64,000 nt of DNA from the NCBI RefSeq assembly GCF_000243675.2, contig NZ_AHMM02000016.1:1-64000 (forward strand), given 5' to 3'. Made by a program: the position numbers and the translations under genes. The notes below the pieces were generated by a model, which saw only the letters and a program-made list of their open reading frames with translations, was not told the DNA's origin and made no database searches. Below are positions 20,704-29,567 of the stretch, in pieces; the first letter of the stretch is position 1, and every line of letters begins with the position of its first letter. This DNA is from Leptospira inadai serovar Lyme str. 10. Lineage in GTDB: Bacteria > Spirochaetota > Leptospiria > Leptospirales > Leptospiraceae.

Positions 20704-21528
20704 TTAGTATTTCAGTGATTCCTTCAGGGTATCAACGTTTTCTCTGTAATTTTCGTTACCCAACTGATCGTTATAATCGAAAATCTTAGTGAAAAGGCGA
20801 TCAAAGTCGTCCAGGTGTTTTATGTAGAATTGTTTCTTAAACGCATTCCGGAGCGGGTGAGTTTTGGTATTTTCTACGCTGGTCAGAATGTATTTTCCGA
20901 CACCTTTTTCACTGGGAGTTTCTCCGCGACCATATTCGGGATAGCCGTTCTTTTGGAAATAAATTTCAACCTTCTCATTATGGGCCGGTTGACCATTCGG
21001 TCCGCGATCGATGATTTCTGAAACTACCTTATCCTCGATGAGGAAGTTATTTCTATAAACTTTGCTGATAAGCTTAGCCATATTTCTGGGAGGTTCCATG
21101 CGGGGATCCGGATCATTGCTGCTTTGACCGTCAAAGTAGATTTCCACAAATTTGGCCAAACCGCCTTGAACAAGCTTTCCTTTCCCGCGCTCGTCATCCT
21201 TAATAAAATCGTAAACTTCTACACGAATGCAGTTGTTAGCCGGATCTTCTTGGTTAACGGTCGGAACACATTCATCGCCGTTTCCTTTTCCTTTAAAAAG
21301 AACGGTACGGAAAGGGAGGATTCGAACCTTCATCTTCATTAGAACCGTATGACGTGTAAGTCTCTGGTTCAGCTCGAAGATGCGCTCATCTAAGCCTTTC
21401 TCGGTGTCTAGGATTGCCGCTCCTGCTTGGAGATCATCCTTCTTTTGGCCTTGTTGGTTCTGTTGTTGGGCATCCAATAGGCCGGTTACCGCCAAAATGG
21501 CGAGGCAAAATGCGATTTTGCGTTTCAT
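20704..21528 (-). CDS. fcpB: FcpB/FcpA-like flagellar-coiling sheath protein
   Basis: 274 residues with a signal peptide (cleavage near LLDAQ, residue 20), then a glutamine-rich stretch and a soluble alpha/beta body with VLMKMKVRILPFRTVLFKG and MEPPRNMAKLISKVYRNNF. Fcp proteins coat one side of the Leptospira periplasmic flagellum and give it its curled shape. The identification rests on size, export, a remembered resemblance, and position: it is 11 genes from fliM, close to the fliM-fcpB spacing I recall in L. interrogans (LIC11836 to LIC11848). FcpA is the main alternative. A palindrome lies upstream. Confidence 0.6.
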   Translation of the reverse strand: MKRKIAFCLAILAVTGLLDAQQQNQQGQKKDDLQAGAAILDTEKGLDERIFELNQRLTRHTVLMKMKVRILPFRTVLFKGKGNGDECVPTVNQEDPANNCIRVEVYDFIKDDERGKGKLVQGGLAKFVEIYFDGQSSNDPDPRMEPPRNMAKLISKVYRNNFLIEDKVVSEIIDRGPNGQPAHNEKVEIYFQKNGYPEYGRGETPSEKGVGKYILTSVENTKTHPLRNAFKKQFYIKHLDDFDRLFTKIFDYNDQLGNENYRENVDTLKESLKY

Positions 21529-21627
21529 TGTCCCCTATTCCTTGGTACTTTTAATAAGCGGATTTGAACTTCTCGGTTTTACGAAAAATCCCTGTATATA
21601 GTATCGGAAAAATAGACTCCAGATTGA

Positions 21628-21642
21628 ATGTAAGATTTACAT
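21628..21642. promoter_or_regulatory. Palindrome upstream of the FcpB-like gene
   Basis: ATGTAA-GAT-TTACAT is a perfect 6+6 palindrome with a 3-base centre, 100 bases before the gene start and 19 bases after the AAA ATPase stop. It could be an operator or a short stem. Confidence 0.35.
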
Positions 21643-21660
21643 TTTCGTGAGTTAAAACGT

Positions 21661-22953
21661 TTATTTTCCTGTTTTTGAACTAATTTCCAGATACAGTTCA
21701 TACGGTGGGGGGACCGGTTTCAATCCTTTTTCGATCAAACTGGAGCTCCATCGCCGCTCCGTAAAATCGCAGAAGTCTCTCAAATCCCTTCCCGATTTAC
21801 CTTCCAGTCTTTCCGATATCAGAATTCTCTCATTTTCGCTGAGGTGAATCGCGTAATTCCCTAAAATGGAGGCTCTTTCGGTTAAATTCGGAAGAGGGAA
21901 ATAAACGGAACGATCGAATCGAGAAACTAAAGCGCGGTCTAGGTCTTGTTTGCGATTGGTGGCCCCTAAAGTCACCGATTTCTGTCCTCCCTCGAATCCG
22001 TCTAATTTTCGTAAAAGGACAGAAAGGATGTTTCTGGTCGCTTCAAATAACCCGTCGTCACGGGAGCCGGCTAAGGAATCGATTTCATCCAGGAATAGAA
22101 GGCAGGAGGGGAATAAGGCTGCAGCGTCGAAAACGTAGGCCATATTTTGGGCGCTTTCTCCATAATATTTACTTAAAATTGATTCAACGGGAACGTATAT
22201 TAACGGGATTCCCGTCATGCAAGAGACAACCTTCGCCATCGTGGTCTTCCCGACTCCAGGTTCTCCCTCCAACAAAATCGCCCTAGGCTTTGTGCGCCCG
22301 GGAAATTTTCTGGTCATCTTTGCGACTTCTTCAAAGGTTTCGGGAGATTTTAAGGGGAGAATGATGGATTCTAATATTTGCTGCTTCACGTCCGCATATC
22401 CGGCGACAGCTTCAAACGTAAGCCAATCCCCTTTCTTTTTAGCTTCTTCAGGATCGTAAACTTCGATGCCGAGTCGGAGTAAAAGTTCCTTAGGGTTTTG
22501 AACCGATTCCTTCTTGGATTGCCTTAGATATCTAAATAAATCGATAGCGGCAAAAACTTCTTCCCTAGTAAAATCGCCTTTCTTAGTAATCTCGACTCGA
22601 TTATGAGTTCTTCCCGAGTAAAAACGAAATTTCGCATTATCGAGAAGATTCCTTGTTTCGAAGATATTCTCGTTCAGCGCTTGGAGACAATAGTATCCGG
22701 GCTCGAAAGTATGAATTCTCAGATTTTCGATGTGATTTTTTACGATTTGTAGGCAGTCTAAAAGCTGGGACTTATCGATAGGAGGAGTGGGAAACTCCAC
22801 TTTTACGTCTTTTTTATCGGGGACAAAGGATGGGAGTTCGTTCTCGGGAACTCCGGAGGAAAGTAATTCTCGTAGTAAAAGTTCCTTGGCTCTGCTAAAA
22901 TCCAAATGGCCGGCGGAGGTTCCCTTGTTCGAGCTTGAATCTTCTGATTTCAT
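21661..22953 (-). CDS. AAA+ ATPase of unknown role
   Basis: 430 residues from ATG 22953, chosen because CCGGAG lies 6 nt before it; a longer frame would run into the divergent fliN. The C-terminal half is a classical AAA module: GEPGVGKTT near 230, LLFLDEIDSLAG (Walker B), GATNRKQDLDRALVSRFDR with arginine-finger-like residues, and a lid. The N-terminal 200 residues are not recognised. The spastin/FtsH-like wording suggests a protein-remodelling enzyme. Its place between fliN and an Fcp-like gene hints at a flagellar link but does not prove it. Confidence 0.8.
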   Translation of the reverse strand: MKSEDSSSNKGTSAGHLDFSRAKELLLRELLSSGVPENELPSFVPDKKDVKVEFPTPPIDKSQLLDCLQIVKNHIENLRIHTFEPGYYCLQALNENIFETRNLLDNAKFRFYSGRTHNRVEITKKGDFTREEVFAAIDLFRYLRQSKKESVQNPKELLLRLGIEVYDPEEAKKKGDWLTFEAVAGYADVKQQILESIILPLKSPETFEEVAKMTRKFPGRTKPRAILLEGEPGVGKTTMAKVVSCMTGIPLIYVPVESILSKYYGESAQNMAYVFDAAALFPSCLLFLDEIDSLAGSRDDGLFEATRNILSVLLRKLDGFEGGQKSVTLGATNRKQDLDRALVSRFDRSVYFPLPNLTERASILGNYAIHLSENERILISERLEGKSGRDLRDFCDFTERRWSSSLIEKGLKPVPPPYELYLEISSKTGK

Positions 22954-23034
22954 AAGTTCTCCGGAAGAATTTATCTTGTAATATCCTTCGGTACTGTCGA
23001 AGAAAATAGAAAGACCCCTTGGAGGCAATCCCTT

Positions 23035-23547
23035 ATGGGTGAAGGATCCCTTTCCCAAGACGATATTGACGCACTTTTAACCGGTGGCGGGGGTGGCGCT
23101 TCCTCCGGCGGCGGTTCTGCCGATTTTAACTTAAGCGGAGAGCTCGACTCTCTTTTGGGCGATGCAGGCGGTGGCGGAGGAAGTACCGGTGGTAGCGGTG
23201 CTCCGTCTTTTGCGGATATTGCCGCGGCGCTTGGACCTTCTTCGACTCCGGCCCCGCCTAAGCAGACCTCCAGGACGTCTTCTTCGGCTTCCAACACTGC
23301 AAATTTAAATCTACTCCTGGATGTAAATATTGCATTAACCGTCGAGCTCGGCCGCACCAATATGTTCATTAAAGATGTCTTGGCATTAAGCGAAGGTGCG
23401 GTTGTCGAATTGGACAGCGCAGTCGGAGAAGATTTGGATATTTTGGCCAACGGTAAACTGGTAGGAAAAGGGAAGCTAGTCGTGCTCGACGACTATTACG
23501 GGATCAGAATTACCGAGATCGTCAATCCGGAAAGGAGATTGATGTAA
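23035..23547 (+). CDS. fliN: Flagellar motor switch protein FliN
   Basis: 170 residues. The C-terminal 75 form the SpoA/FliN domain (LLLDVNIALTVELGRTNMFIKDVLALSEGAVVELD ends the first strands and GKLVVLDDYYGIRITEI the last). The N-terminus has SQDDIDALL at 7-15, the same motif found at the start of FliM, followed by a Gly/Ser/Pro linker of about 75 residues. GGAGG at 23021 sits 9 nt before the ATG. FliN forms the lower rim of the C-ring that sets rotation direction and binds the export apparatus. Confidence 0.93.
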   Translation: MGEGSLSQDDIDALLTGGGGGASSGGGSADFNLSGELDSLLGDAGGGGGSTGGSGAPSFADIAAALGPSSTPAPPKQTSRTSSSASNTANLNLLLDVNIALTVELGRTNMFIKDVLALSEGAVVELDSAVGEDLDILANGKLVGKGKLVVLDDYYGIRITEIVNPERRLM

Positions 23548-23563
23548 TCTCTTTCAAAAGGTT

Positions 23564-23592
23564 CGGAACCCCGGAGAAAATCCGGGGTTCCG
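23564..23592. terminator. Hairpin between convergent fliN and SPFH genes
   Basis: CGGAACCCCGGA and TCCGGGGTTCCG form a perfect 12-bp stem around a 5-base loop in the 53-base gap between two convergent genes. The T run is poor on both sides but the position fits a shared terminator. Confidence 0.65.
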
Positions 23593-23600
23593 ATGGATTT

Positions 23601-24536
23601 CTATGCTTTCGACTCTCCGCCTAAAACAGCTTTCATTACGGATTTAAAATTGGAAAGATTCAAGGGCAGGACGAGATCCGTTCCTTCCTGTCCGAGTTTC
23701 TCTATCTCTTTAATAAATCGCTGGGCAATTCTAAGTTTTACGGCTTCTTTGCCGCCCGTACTTTTGATCGAGGATGCTAGGAGGGTGATACCTTTGGCGG
23801 TTGCCTCCGCTATCGATTCGATTTCCGTTGCCAAGCCTTCCGCTTCGTTTATGCGTTTCTGCTTTTCTCCCTCGGATTTGTTGATCGCTTCCTCTTTCAC
23901 GCCTAAAGATCGATTGATTCTGGAATCCCGATCCCCTTCCGAGAGTGAAATTTGAGCCTTCTTGGTGATTTGAGCTTTTTTCTCCCTTTCCATCGCTTCT
24001 ATGATCGATTTCGGAGGAGTAATGTTTACGATTTCATATCGATTGACTCGTACTCCCCAGGGTTCGGCGGCTTGGTCAAGGACTTCTAGGATTTTACTGT
24101 TAATCACTTCGCGCGTCTCGAAAGTCGTATCCATATCCATGGTACCGATAATCGCACGCATCGTAGTTTGCACGAGTTGGGTGACTGCAAATCTATAATC
24201 GTCGATTCCGTAGCTGGCTCTTTGAGGATCCAGGACTCTTAAATACAAAATACCGTCCATCTCAACCTTGACGTTATCTTTGGTAATACAGGTTTGCGGC
24301 GGAACGTCGATAGCCTGTTCCTTTAAGGTATGGTAGTACGAGTCCTCGTCTATGAAGGGAATCAGGATATGAAATCCTGCATGAAGAGTTCTGCTATATC
24401 GACCTAGCCGCTCCACGATGATACATTCTTGAGCAGAGACGATGCGAATGGATCGATATATTTTATAGGCAAGGTAAAGAGTAAACGCAAACCAAAAGAT
24501 TCCCGTAAACGCGTATTTAAAACCGCTTAATTCCAT
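23601..24536 (-). CDS. SPFH/Band 7 membrane protein (second stomatin-like copy)
   Basis: 311 residues. One N-terminal membrane helix, then the Band 7 domain (ECIIVERLGRYSRTLHAGFHILIPFID, IDVPPQTCITKDNV) and a long coiled coil rich in E/K/A. Stomatin-like proteins form ring-shaped membrane scaffolds that shape microdomains and often associate with proteases. It is 8 bases after a clear paralogue, so the pair may assemble together. The C-terminal coil (200-280) contains ISLSEGDRDSRINRSLG repeats typical of paraslipins. Confidence 0.9.
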   Translation of the reverse strand: MELSGFKYAFTGIFWFAFTLYLAYKIYRSIRIVSAQECIIVERLGRYSRTLHAGFHILIPFIDEDSYYHTLKEQAIDVPPQTCITKDNVKVEMDGILYLRVLDPQRASYGIDDYRFAVTQLVQTTMRAIIGTMDMDTTFETREVINSKILEVLDQAAEPWGVRVNRYEIVNITPPKSIIEAMEREKKAQITKKAQISLSEGDRDSRINRSLGVKEEAINKSEGEKQKRINEAEGLATEIESIAEATAKGITLLASSIKSTGGKEAVKLRIAQRFIKEIEKLGQEGTDLVLPLNLSNFKSVMKAVLGGESKA

Positions 24537-24544
24537 ACTCGTCT

Positions 24545-25471
24545 TTACTCCTTGGTCTCGGCGATATTCGGTAATTTGTTCGTCACTTTGGAGAAACCTT
24601 CGAAAAAGCTGACTACGCCCGCAATCTCGGTGGGTAGAACGGTCGTTTTCGCCTTTTGCAGGATTTCACCCAACCCGGTGAGGTAGTCTTCGGTGATTTG
24701 TAAATTGACGGCTTCGGGACCTCCGTCTTTTCCGATAGAGTTAGCGATGAGCTGGATTCCTTTTGCCTTAGCGGTTGCGATTAATTCGATTTCCTGCGCC
24801 TTTCCTTCCGCCTCGTTTACTTTTTTGATTTTCTCTCCTTCGGAAAGATTGATCGCTTCCTGCCGCTCTCCCATCGAGCGATTGATCCGACCTAATTTTT
24901 CTCCTTCGGAAATGGTGATTTCGGCCCGTTTCACTCGTTCCGCTTTTACCTGCTCTTCCATTTCGTGCAAGATCTCCTTTGGAGGAGAAATATTTTTGAT
25001 TTCATAGCGAGTTACCTTGATTCCCCAGGGATCGGTGGCTTCATCCAAAGCGCGGACTACGTTCGCATTGATATCATCGCGCTCCGAAAAGGTATGATCT
25101 AAAACCAACTTTCCGATTTCGGAACGAAGCGTCGTCTGCGCCAATTGAACGGTCGCATTTCGGAAATTTTCGATTTCGTAAGAAGCCTTATAAGGATCGA
25201 CCAATTTAAGATATAAGATTCCATCCACAAGAATGGAAACGTTGTCTTTCGTGATACAAGTTTGAGGAGGGATGTCCATGGCGATCTCTTTCAGGTTTTG
25301 CCGGTATCGGACCTGATCGATTAGGGGAATTAGAAAATGAAATCCTCCGGGGAGAGCTCCTCTGAATACGCCCAATCTCTCGACAAGAAAGCTATAGTTT
25401 TGCGGAACTATAATGAACGTCTTTCTAACTAGGTAGATCGCCCCGATGAAAAATAACGTAAAGTAAAACAT
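24545..25471 (-). CDS. SPFH/Band 7 membrane protein (first stomatin-like copy, QmcA/paraslipin type)
   Basis: 308 residues. Same plan as its neighbour: N-terminal helix, Band 7 core with FLVERLGVFRGALPGGFHFLIP and DIPPQTCITKDNVSILVDG, then coiled coil with ITISEGEKLGRINRSMG. The two products share the core motifs, indicating a local gene duplication. The preceding nfeD gene makes the classic NfeD-stomatin operon, in which the NfeD OB-domain protein works with the SPFH ring. Confidence 0.9.
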   Translation of the reverse strand: MFYFTLFFIGAIYLVRKTFIIVPQNYSFLVERLGVFRGALPGGFHFLIPLIDQVRYRQNLKEIAMDIPPQTCITKDNVSILVDGILYLKLVDPYKASYEIENFRNATVQLAQTTLRSEIGKLVLDHTFSERDDINANVVRALDEATDPWGIKVTRYEIKNISPPKEILHEMEEQVKAERVKRAEITISEGEKLGRINRSMGERQEAINLSEGEKIKKVNEAEGKAQEIELIATAKAKGIQLIANSIGKDGGPEAVNLQITEDYLTGLGEILQKAKTTVLPTEIAGVVSFFEGFSKVTNKLPNIAETKE

Positions 25472-25516
25472 ATTGTTTCTTGAACCTCGCTTTTTGCTTC
25501 TGCTTTAAAAATACGA

Positions 25517-25993
25517 TTAGGATTCGTCGGGTAAATCGACCGGTTTAACGATAAAGGTTAAGTTTTCTCTTTCGATGATTTCCGCTTTGCGCCCGCTGGG
25601 AATCCGTTTCGTTTTACTCACGGCGTCCCATTCTGTGCCTTGGAATAAAATTCTTCCACCCTTTCTTTCCACCAAAATATCTTTTATGACGGGAACGATT
25701 CTACCGGGACCGTCTTCGGGATTTAGTACCGCGCGCTCGCTACGGGAGGGAAAAAATCGACGAAGAGCCGCGCCTCCGAGTAAAATCAGGACTCCGGAGC
25801 AACCCGCCCAGAGTCCGGCTTGGATCCAGATATTGAATTCAAAAAAGTAAGAAAGAGAACCGACTAGAACGGCTGAAATTCCCAAAAATACGACGAAGGT
25901 TCCCGGAACGAATAATTCGGCCACCATTAAGAGAAGACCCACGCAAATCCAAATGTAACTGATCGTATGTCCGTCTTGCAGAAAGTTCATCAT
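25517..25993 (-). CDS. NfeD-like membrane protein
   Basis: 158 residues with about four membrane helices (ISYIWICVGLLLMVAELFVPG, VVFLGISAVLVGSLSYFF, GVLILLGGAAL) and a C-terminal OB-fold domain (VERKGGRILFQGTEWDAVS, near 108-155). This is the short NfeD1b type without protease domain. It heads the operon with two SPFH genes. Confidence 0.88.
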   Translation of the reverse strand: MMNFLQDGHTISYIWICVGLLLMVAELFVPGTFVVFLGISAVLVGSLSYFFEFNIWIQAGLWAGCSGVLILLGGAALRRFFPSRSERAVLNPEDGPGRIVPVIKDILVERKGGRILFQGTEWDAVSKTKRIPSGRKAEIIERENLTFIVKPVDLPDES

Positions 25994-26060
25994 TCGATCT
26001 CCGTAACGGGAAATTCTACTTCCAAAATCCGTTCCCTTTCACTACGCTAGCGGGAAAACG

Positions 26061-26495
26061 ATGAAAAGAATCGCGATTCGTCTCGGAATCGGACTATCGG
26101 TCCTGTTCTTGGGATTACAATTCATCCCGGTAGAATTCCCGTCAGGGAAGAATGCTAAGGAAATCCAAACGGAAGAAAGCGTCAAAAAGATTTTTCGCAG
26201 ATCCTGCTACGATTGTCATTCAGATTTAGTGAAATGGCCCTGGTATTCGCGGATATTTCCAGTTTCACTTTACTTGATACACCATGTAGAGGAAGGAAAG
26301 GATGAGCTCAATTTTTCCGACTGGGAGAATTTAAAATCTTCCGAAAAAGCCGATCTCGCGGAGAAAATTTTAGAAGAGATTGAAGACGGAGAAATGCCTC
26401 TTTGGGATTATAAAATATTACATCCGGAATCCAAACTAGACCAGGAAGATTTGGAAACCGTTCGCGATTGGTTACAAACATATACGGAGAAGTGA
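26061..26495 (+). CDS. Exported heme-binding-domain protein (CxxCH)
   Basis: 144 residues. An N-terminal hydrophobic segment (IAIRLGIGLSVLFLGLQF) acts as anchor or signal. The heme motif CYDCH is near residues 50-54, followed by WPWYSRIFPVSLYLIHHVEEG and GEMPLWDY, which match the small haem_bd family of cytochrome-c-like proteins. It is probably a periplasmic electron carrier or sensor. Its stop overlaps the GTG start of argH by 4 nt. Confidence 0.85.
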   Translation: MKRIAIRLGIGLSVLFLGLQFIPVEFPSGKNAKEIQTEESVKKIFRRSCYDCHSDLVKWPWYSRIFPVSLYLIHHVEEGKDELNFSDWENLKSSEKADLAEKILEEIEDGEMPLWDYKILHPESKLDQEDLETVRDWLQTYTEK

Positions 26496-27925
26496 GAGCA
26501 TTCGTGTCAGAGAAAGCAAAACAGAAAGGAAAACTTTGGGGGGGAAGATTCAAAGAAAAAGCCTCCTCCATACTGGAACGCATCGGCGAATCCATTTCTT
26601 TCGATCGAAACTTATTTAAGGAAGACCTGCAGGGGAATCGTGCCCACGCAAAAATGCTGGAGAAGATCGGAATCCTAACGCAAACGGAATTGGAATCGAT
26701 CTTGGAAGGACTCGATCGAATCGAAACGGAAATAGAATCCGGCACATTCGAATTTCGTACCGATTTGGAAGACATCCATATGCATGTGGAAAATCGTCTG
26801 ACCGAACTAAAGGGCGAAGTCGGCAAAAAACTTCATACTGCAAGATCAAGGAACGATCAGGTCGCTCAAGACGTAAGACTTTATATCCGGAGTCGGATTC
26901 TTGAAATCCAAGGAGGATTGGATTCCTTATTAGAGGCTCTTTATATTCTCGCGGAAGCGAACGTGGGCACTATTATTCCGGGATATACTCATCTACAAGT
27001 AGCGCAACCGATTCGAGCCTCCCAATTTATCCTGGCGTATTTCTGGATGTTTAAACGGGATCGAGATTTCTTCCAGTTCGTTAGATCCACGAATGACGAG
27101 CTGGTTTTGGGTTCCGGAGCCATGGCGGGGGTCAATTACTCCAACGATCGCGGATTTTTAGCTTCCGAACTCGGACTAACGAAGATTTCTCCGAACTCCA
27201 TGGACGCGGTCAGCGGCAGAGATCATCTTTTACAATTTTTATTCGCGAGCACTCAATGTATGATTCACGCGTCGCGGTTCTGCGAGGACTTAATTCTGTA
27301 TTCCTCGCAGGAATTCGGCTTAATAAAATTGCCCGATGCCTTAACTACAGGCTCGTCCATCATGCCTCAAAAAAAGAATCCTGATATCGCCGAGTTGATA
27401 CGGGGGAAAGCCGCGAGAGTCGTAGGAAATTTAAATCACATGATTACTCTCTTAAAAGGTCTGCCTTTAACTTATAATCGGGATTTGCAGGAGGATAAGT
27501 TACCTTTGTTCGACACCGTGGATACGGTTTTGATCAGCCTGGAAGGATTAGAAGCCATGGTTCGAGAAATGAAGTTTCGCCCCGAGAGAGGAGAGCGCTC
27601 CCTGAAAGAGGGTTTTGCAACGGCTACGGATTTAGCCGATTTTCTCGTGAGTCAAAAAGGGGTGCCATTTCGGACGGCACACGAACTTGTCGGAAAACTC
27701 GTGTCGGAATGTAGCGAAAGAGGGGAGACCCTCTTTACGATTTCGGAAGATGTTCGCATATCGATTTCTCCTTACTTTAAAGGAGAAGAATATTCTAATG
27801 CCGTTGCCTTGGAATTATCCGCGGATAAAAAGAACAGTTATGGCGGGACGGCTAAGGCTCGCCAGATCGAGCAGTTAAAAATCGCTCTGGATTGCTTAAA
27901 ATCTTTAATAAGGATGGAGAAATGA
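26492..27925 (+). CDS. argH: Argininosuccinate lyase
   Basis: 477 residues from the GTG at 26492, which overlaps the upstream stop (GTGA) and has GGAG 6 nt before it; a second GTG at 26504 is possible. The signature GSSIMPQKKNPD is present, along with HTARSRNDQVAQDVRLY and GYTHLQVAQPI. The enzyme splits argininosuccinate to arginine and fumarate, the last step of arginine synthesis. The ATG of the next gene overlaps its stop. Confidence 0.96.
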   Translation: MRAFVSEKAKQKGKLWGGRFKEKASSILERIGESISFDRNLFKEDLQGNRAHAKMLEKIGILTQTELESILEGLDRIETEIESGTFEFRTDLEDIHMHVENRLTELKGEVGKKLHTARSRNDQVAQDVRLYIRSRILEIQGGLDSLLEALYILAEANVGTIIPGYTHLQVAQPIRASQFILAYFWMFKRDRDFFQFVRSTNDELVLGSGAMAGVNYSNDRGFLASELGLTKISPNSMDAVSGRDHLLQFLFASTQCMIHASRFCEDLILYSSQEFGLIKLPDALTTGSSIMPQKKNPDIAELIRGKAARVVGNLNHMITLLKGLPLTYNRDLQEDKLPLFDTVDTVLISLEGLEAMVREMKFRPERGERSLKEGFATATDLADFLVSQKGVPFRTAHELVGKLVSECSERGETLFTISEDVRISISPYFKGEEYSNAVALELSADKKNSYGGTAKARQIEQLKIALDCLKSLIRMEK

Positions 27926-28794
27926 ATCGTCTCTTACTAATATCGTTACTCAGCATCGTCGTAATCGGAGCCTGCAAGAATAATCCGTATTCTGAGCAAA
28001 AATATCGCCCGGAACCGTATACCGTGGCTCAGGTGATGGTTCACCGATTGGATCAAAACTATTTGGGGCTTCCCGACAAACCGGGAATTTATGCGGTGAT
28101 ACAAACCAGTCAGGGTGATTTAGTCGCCGAGCTCTTCGACAAGGACGCGCCTAAAACCGTGCAAAATTTCATCGATCTGGCTCAAGGCGAAAAAGAATTT
28201 ACCGCGAGAAATGGACAGAAGCAAAAAAAACCGTTTTATGACGGACTTACCTTTCATCGCGTGATCGAAGGCTTTATGATCCAGGGAGGATGCCCCAATG
28301 GAGACGGAACCGGAGGGCCGGGATATCGGTTCGAGGACGAAATCAATGCCAAGTCTCTCGGTTTGGATAAGCAGAGAGTCGGGCAGGTTCCCTATTATAC
28401 GGGGCAATTGCAAAGAGTCGTGATTCAGGAAATGGGGATCAAGAGTATGAGGGAATTCGAAGACAAGAAGGAAGAGTTCGAAAAGAACTTCGAACAGGCC
28501 AAGAATCTCTCAGTCATGGAAGTACTGTATCGGCTGGGCTACCGATATAACGAAGTTGTAAATAGTCATAGGTCGATTAAAGGGGCCCTCGCGATGGCAA
28601 ACGCGGGACCGAATACCAATGGATCTCAATTTTTTATCAATCAAGTCGATACGCCGCATCTGGACGGTCTGCATACGATTTTTGGTCAGATAGTTAGGGG
28701 TACCGAGGTTGTGGATAAGATCGTCGCTTCAGGGAACTCAAAATCGACCATTCGGCATATCTTGATCGTCGATCGGAGAGCCGTGAATCCATGA
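27922..28794 (+). CDS. Cyclophilin-type peptidyl-prolyl isomerase lipoprotein with an insertion
   Basis: 290 residues from ATG 27922, which overlaps the argH stop (ATGA). The signal ends with VVIGAC (Cys18), so it should be lipid-anchored. The catalytic core is intact: FHRVIEGFMIQGGCPNGDGTGGPG is split here as FHRVIEGFMIQGG and PNGDGTGGPG, with MANAGPNTNGSQFFI later. Between FEDEI and the MANAG motif there are about 75 extra charged residues (about 140-215) not found in ordinary cyclophilins. It likely folds proteins in the periplasm. Confidence 0.92.
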   Translation: MNRLLLISLLSIVVIGACKNNPYSEQKYRPEPYTVAQVMVHRLDQNYLGLPDKPGIYAVIQTSQGDLVAELFDKDAPKTVQNFIDLAQGEKEFTARNGQKQKKPFYDGLTFHRVIEGFMIQGGCPNGDGTGGPGYRFEDEINAKSLGLDKQRVGQVPYYTGQLQRVVIQEMGIKSMREFEDKKEEFEKNFEQAKNLSVMEVLYRLGYRYNEVVNSHRSIKGALAMANAGPNTNGSQFFINQVDTPHLDGLHTIFGQIVRGTEVVDKIVASGNSKSTIRHILIVDRRAVNP

Positions 28795-29411
28795 GTTCTG
28801 ATGGGGATAAAAAAACTTATTTCCTCATCGCAAAGGAGATAAGTACTTCCTCCGGAGCGGGGGGAACGGCCAAGGTTTTAGAAGCCTTGGCTGCGCTGGA
28901 TTTAGGGGAAACGGAAGAGGGATCGATTCTTGCTAACGCCAAATCAGGAGGAGAGTCCTCTCTCGATTTTGTGAAAGTTCTCAAAATCTTTCGAGTCGTT
29001 CGTAAGATTCGAGAATCCGTTAGTCAAGCGTACGAAGAGGCGATGACTCGGTATAGCAAAGTGAATTCTATGACCGGCAAGAGGCGTCCGACCGAAGACG
29101 AGGCTAAGCTTAAGCAAACTCTAATGGATTATATTCTTAAAATCGAGGGTACGTTCGAAAGGAACGATTTGGCGGACGAGTCCTTGATCAAGGAATTACA
29201 TAGATTTTTTGAGAATCTAGATTCTGCGGATAAATTATCGGAAGAGAATATTTCCAGTCTGTTTATCTCGCCGAAGACTGCGTCGCTGATTTCGCCATTG
29301 CTGGAAAAAATGCAGGAATGCTACGAAGAATATGGGAAGATTCAGCCGATTCTAAAAAGATTGATCCGAATTGCGGATTATATCATCGAAGACGCTGCTC
29401 CGAGCGCCTAA
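28791..29411 (+). CDS. Unknown helical protein
   Basis: 206 residues with no signal peptide or known motif. It overlaps the cyclophilin stop by 4 nt (ATGA). The sequence is mostly charged helix, with SLDFVKVLKIFRVVRKIRESV near 60-80 and a leucine-rich C-terminus. Probably cytoplasmic. Function unknown; it is in the argH-cyclophilin run. Confidence 0.65.
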   Translation: MSSDGDKKTYFLIAKEISTSSGAGGTAKVLEALAALDLGETEEGSILANAKSGGESSLDFVKVLKIFRVVRKIRESVSQAYEEAMTRYSKVNSMTGKRRPTEDEAKLKQTLMDYILKIEGTFERNDLADESLIKELHRFFENLDSADKLSEENISSLFISPKTASLISPLLEKMQECYEEYGKIQPILKRLIRIADYIIEDAAPSA

Positions 29412-29507
29412 GGACGACACTTTTTCCCCGCTTTAATTTCATAATAAACGAGGGTTTTTTGGAAGGATTTCTTCCGTTTTTGCCGAAAGAATGTACGAGG
29501 AACCTTT

Positions 29508-29537
29508 AAACGGTTCCCGACCCAGCGAGAACCGTTT
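29508..29537 (+). terminator. Hairpin after the helical unknown gene
   Basis: AAACGGTTC pairs with GAACCGTTT around a 12-base loop, about 30 bases before the next gene. No long T run follows, so it may be a weak terminator or a leader structure. Confidence 0.35.
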
Positions 29538-29567
29538 ATCTCTCGGTTGATTTTGAAAGGTACCTGA

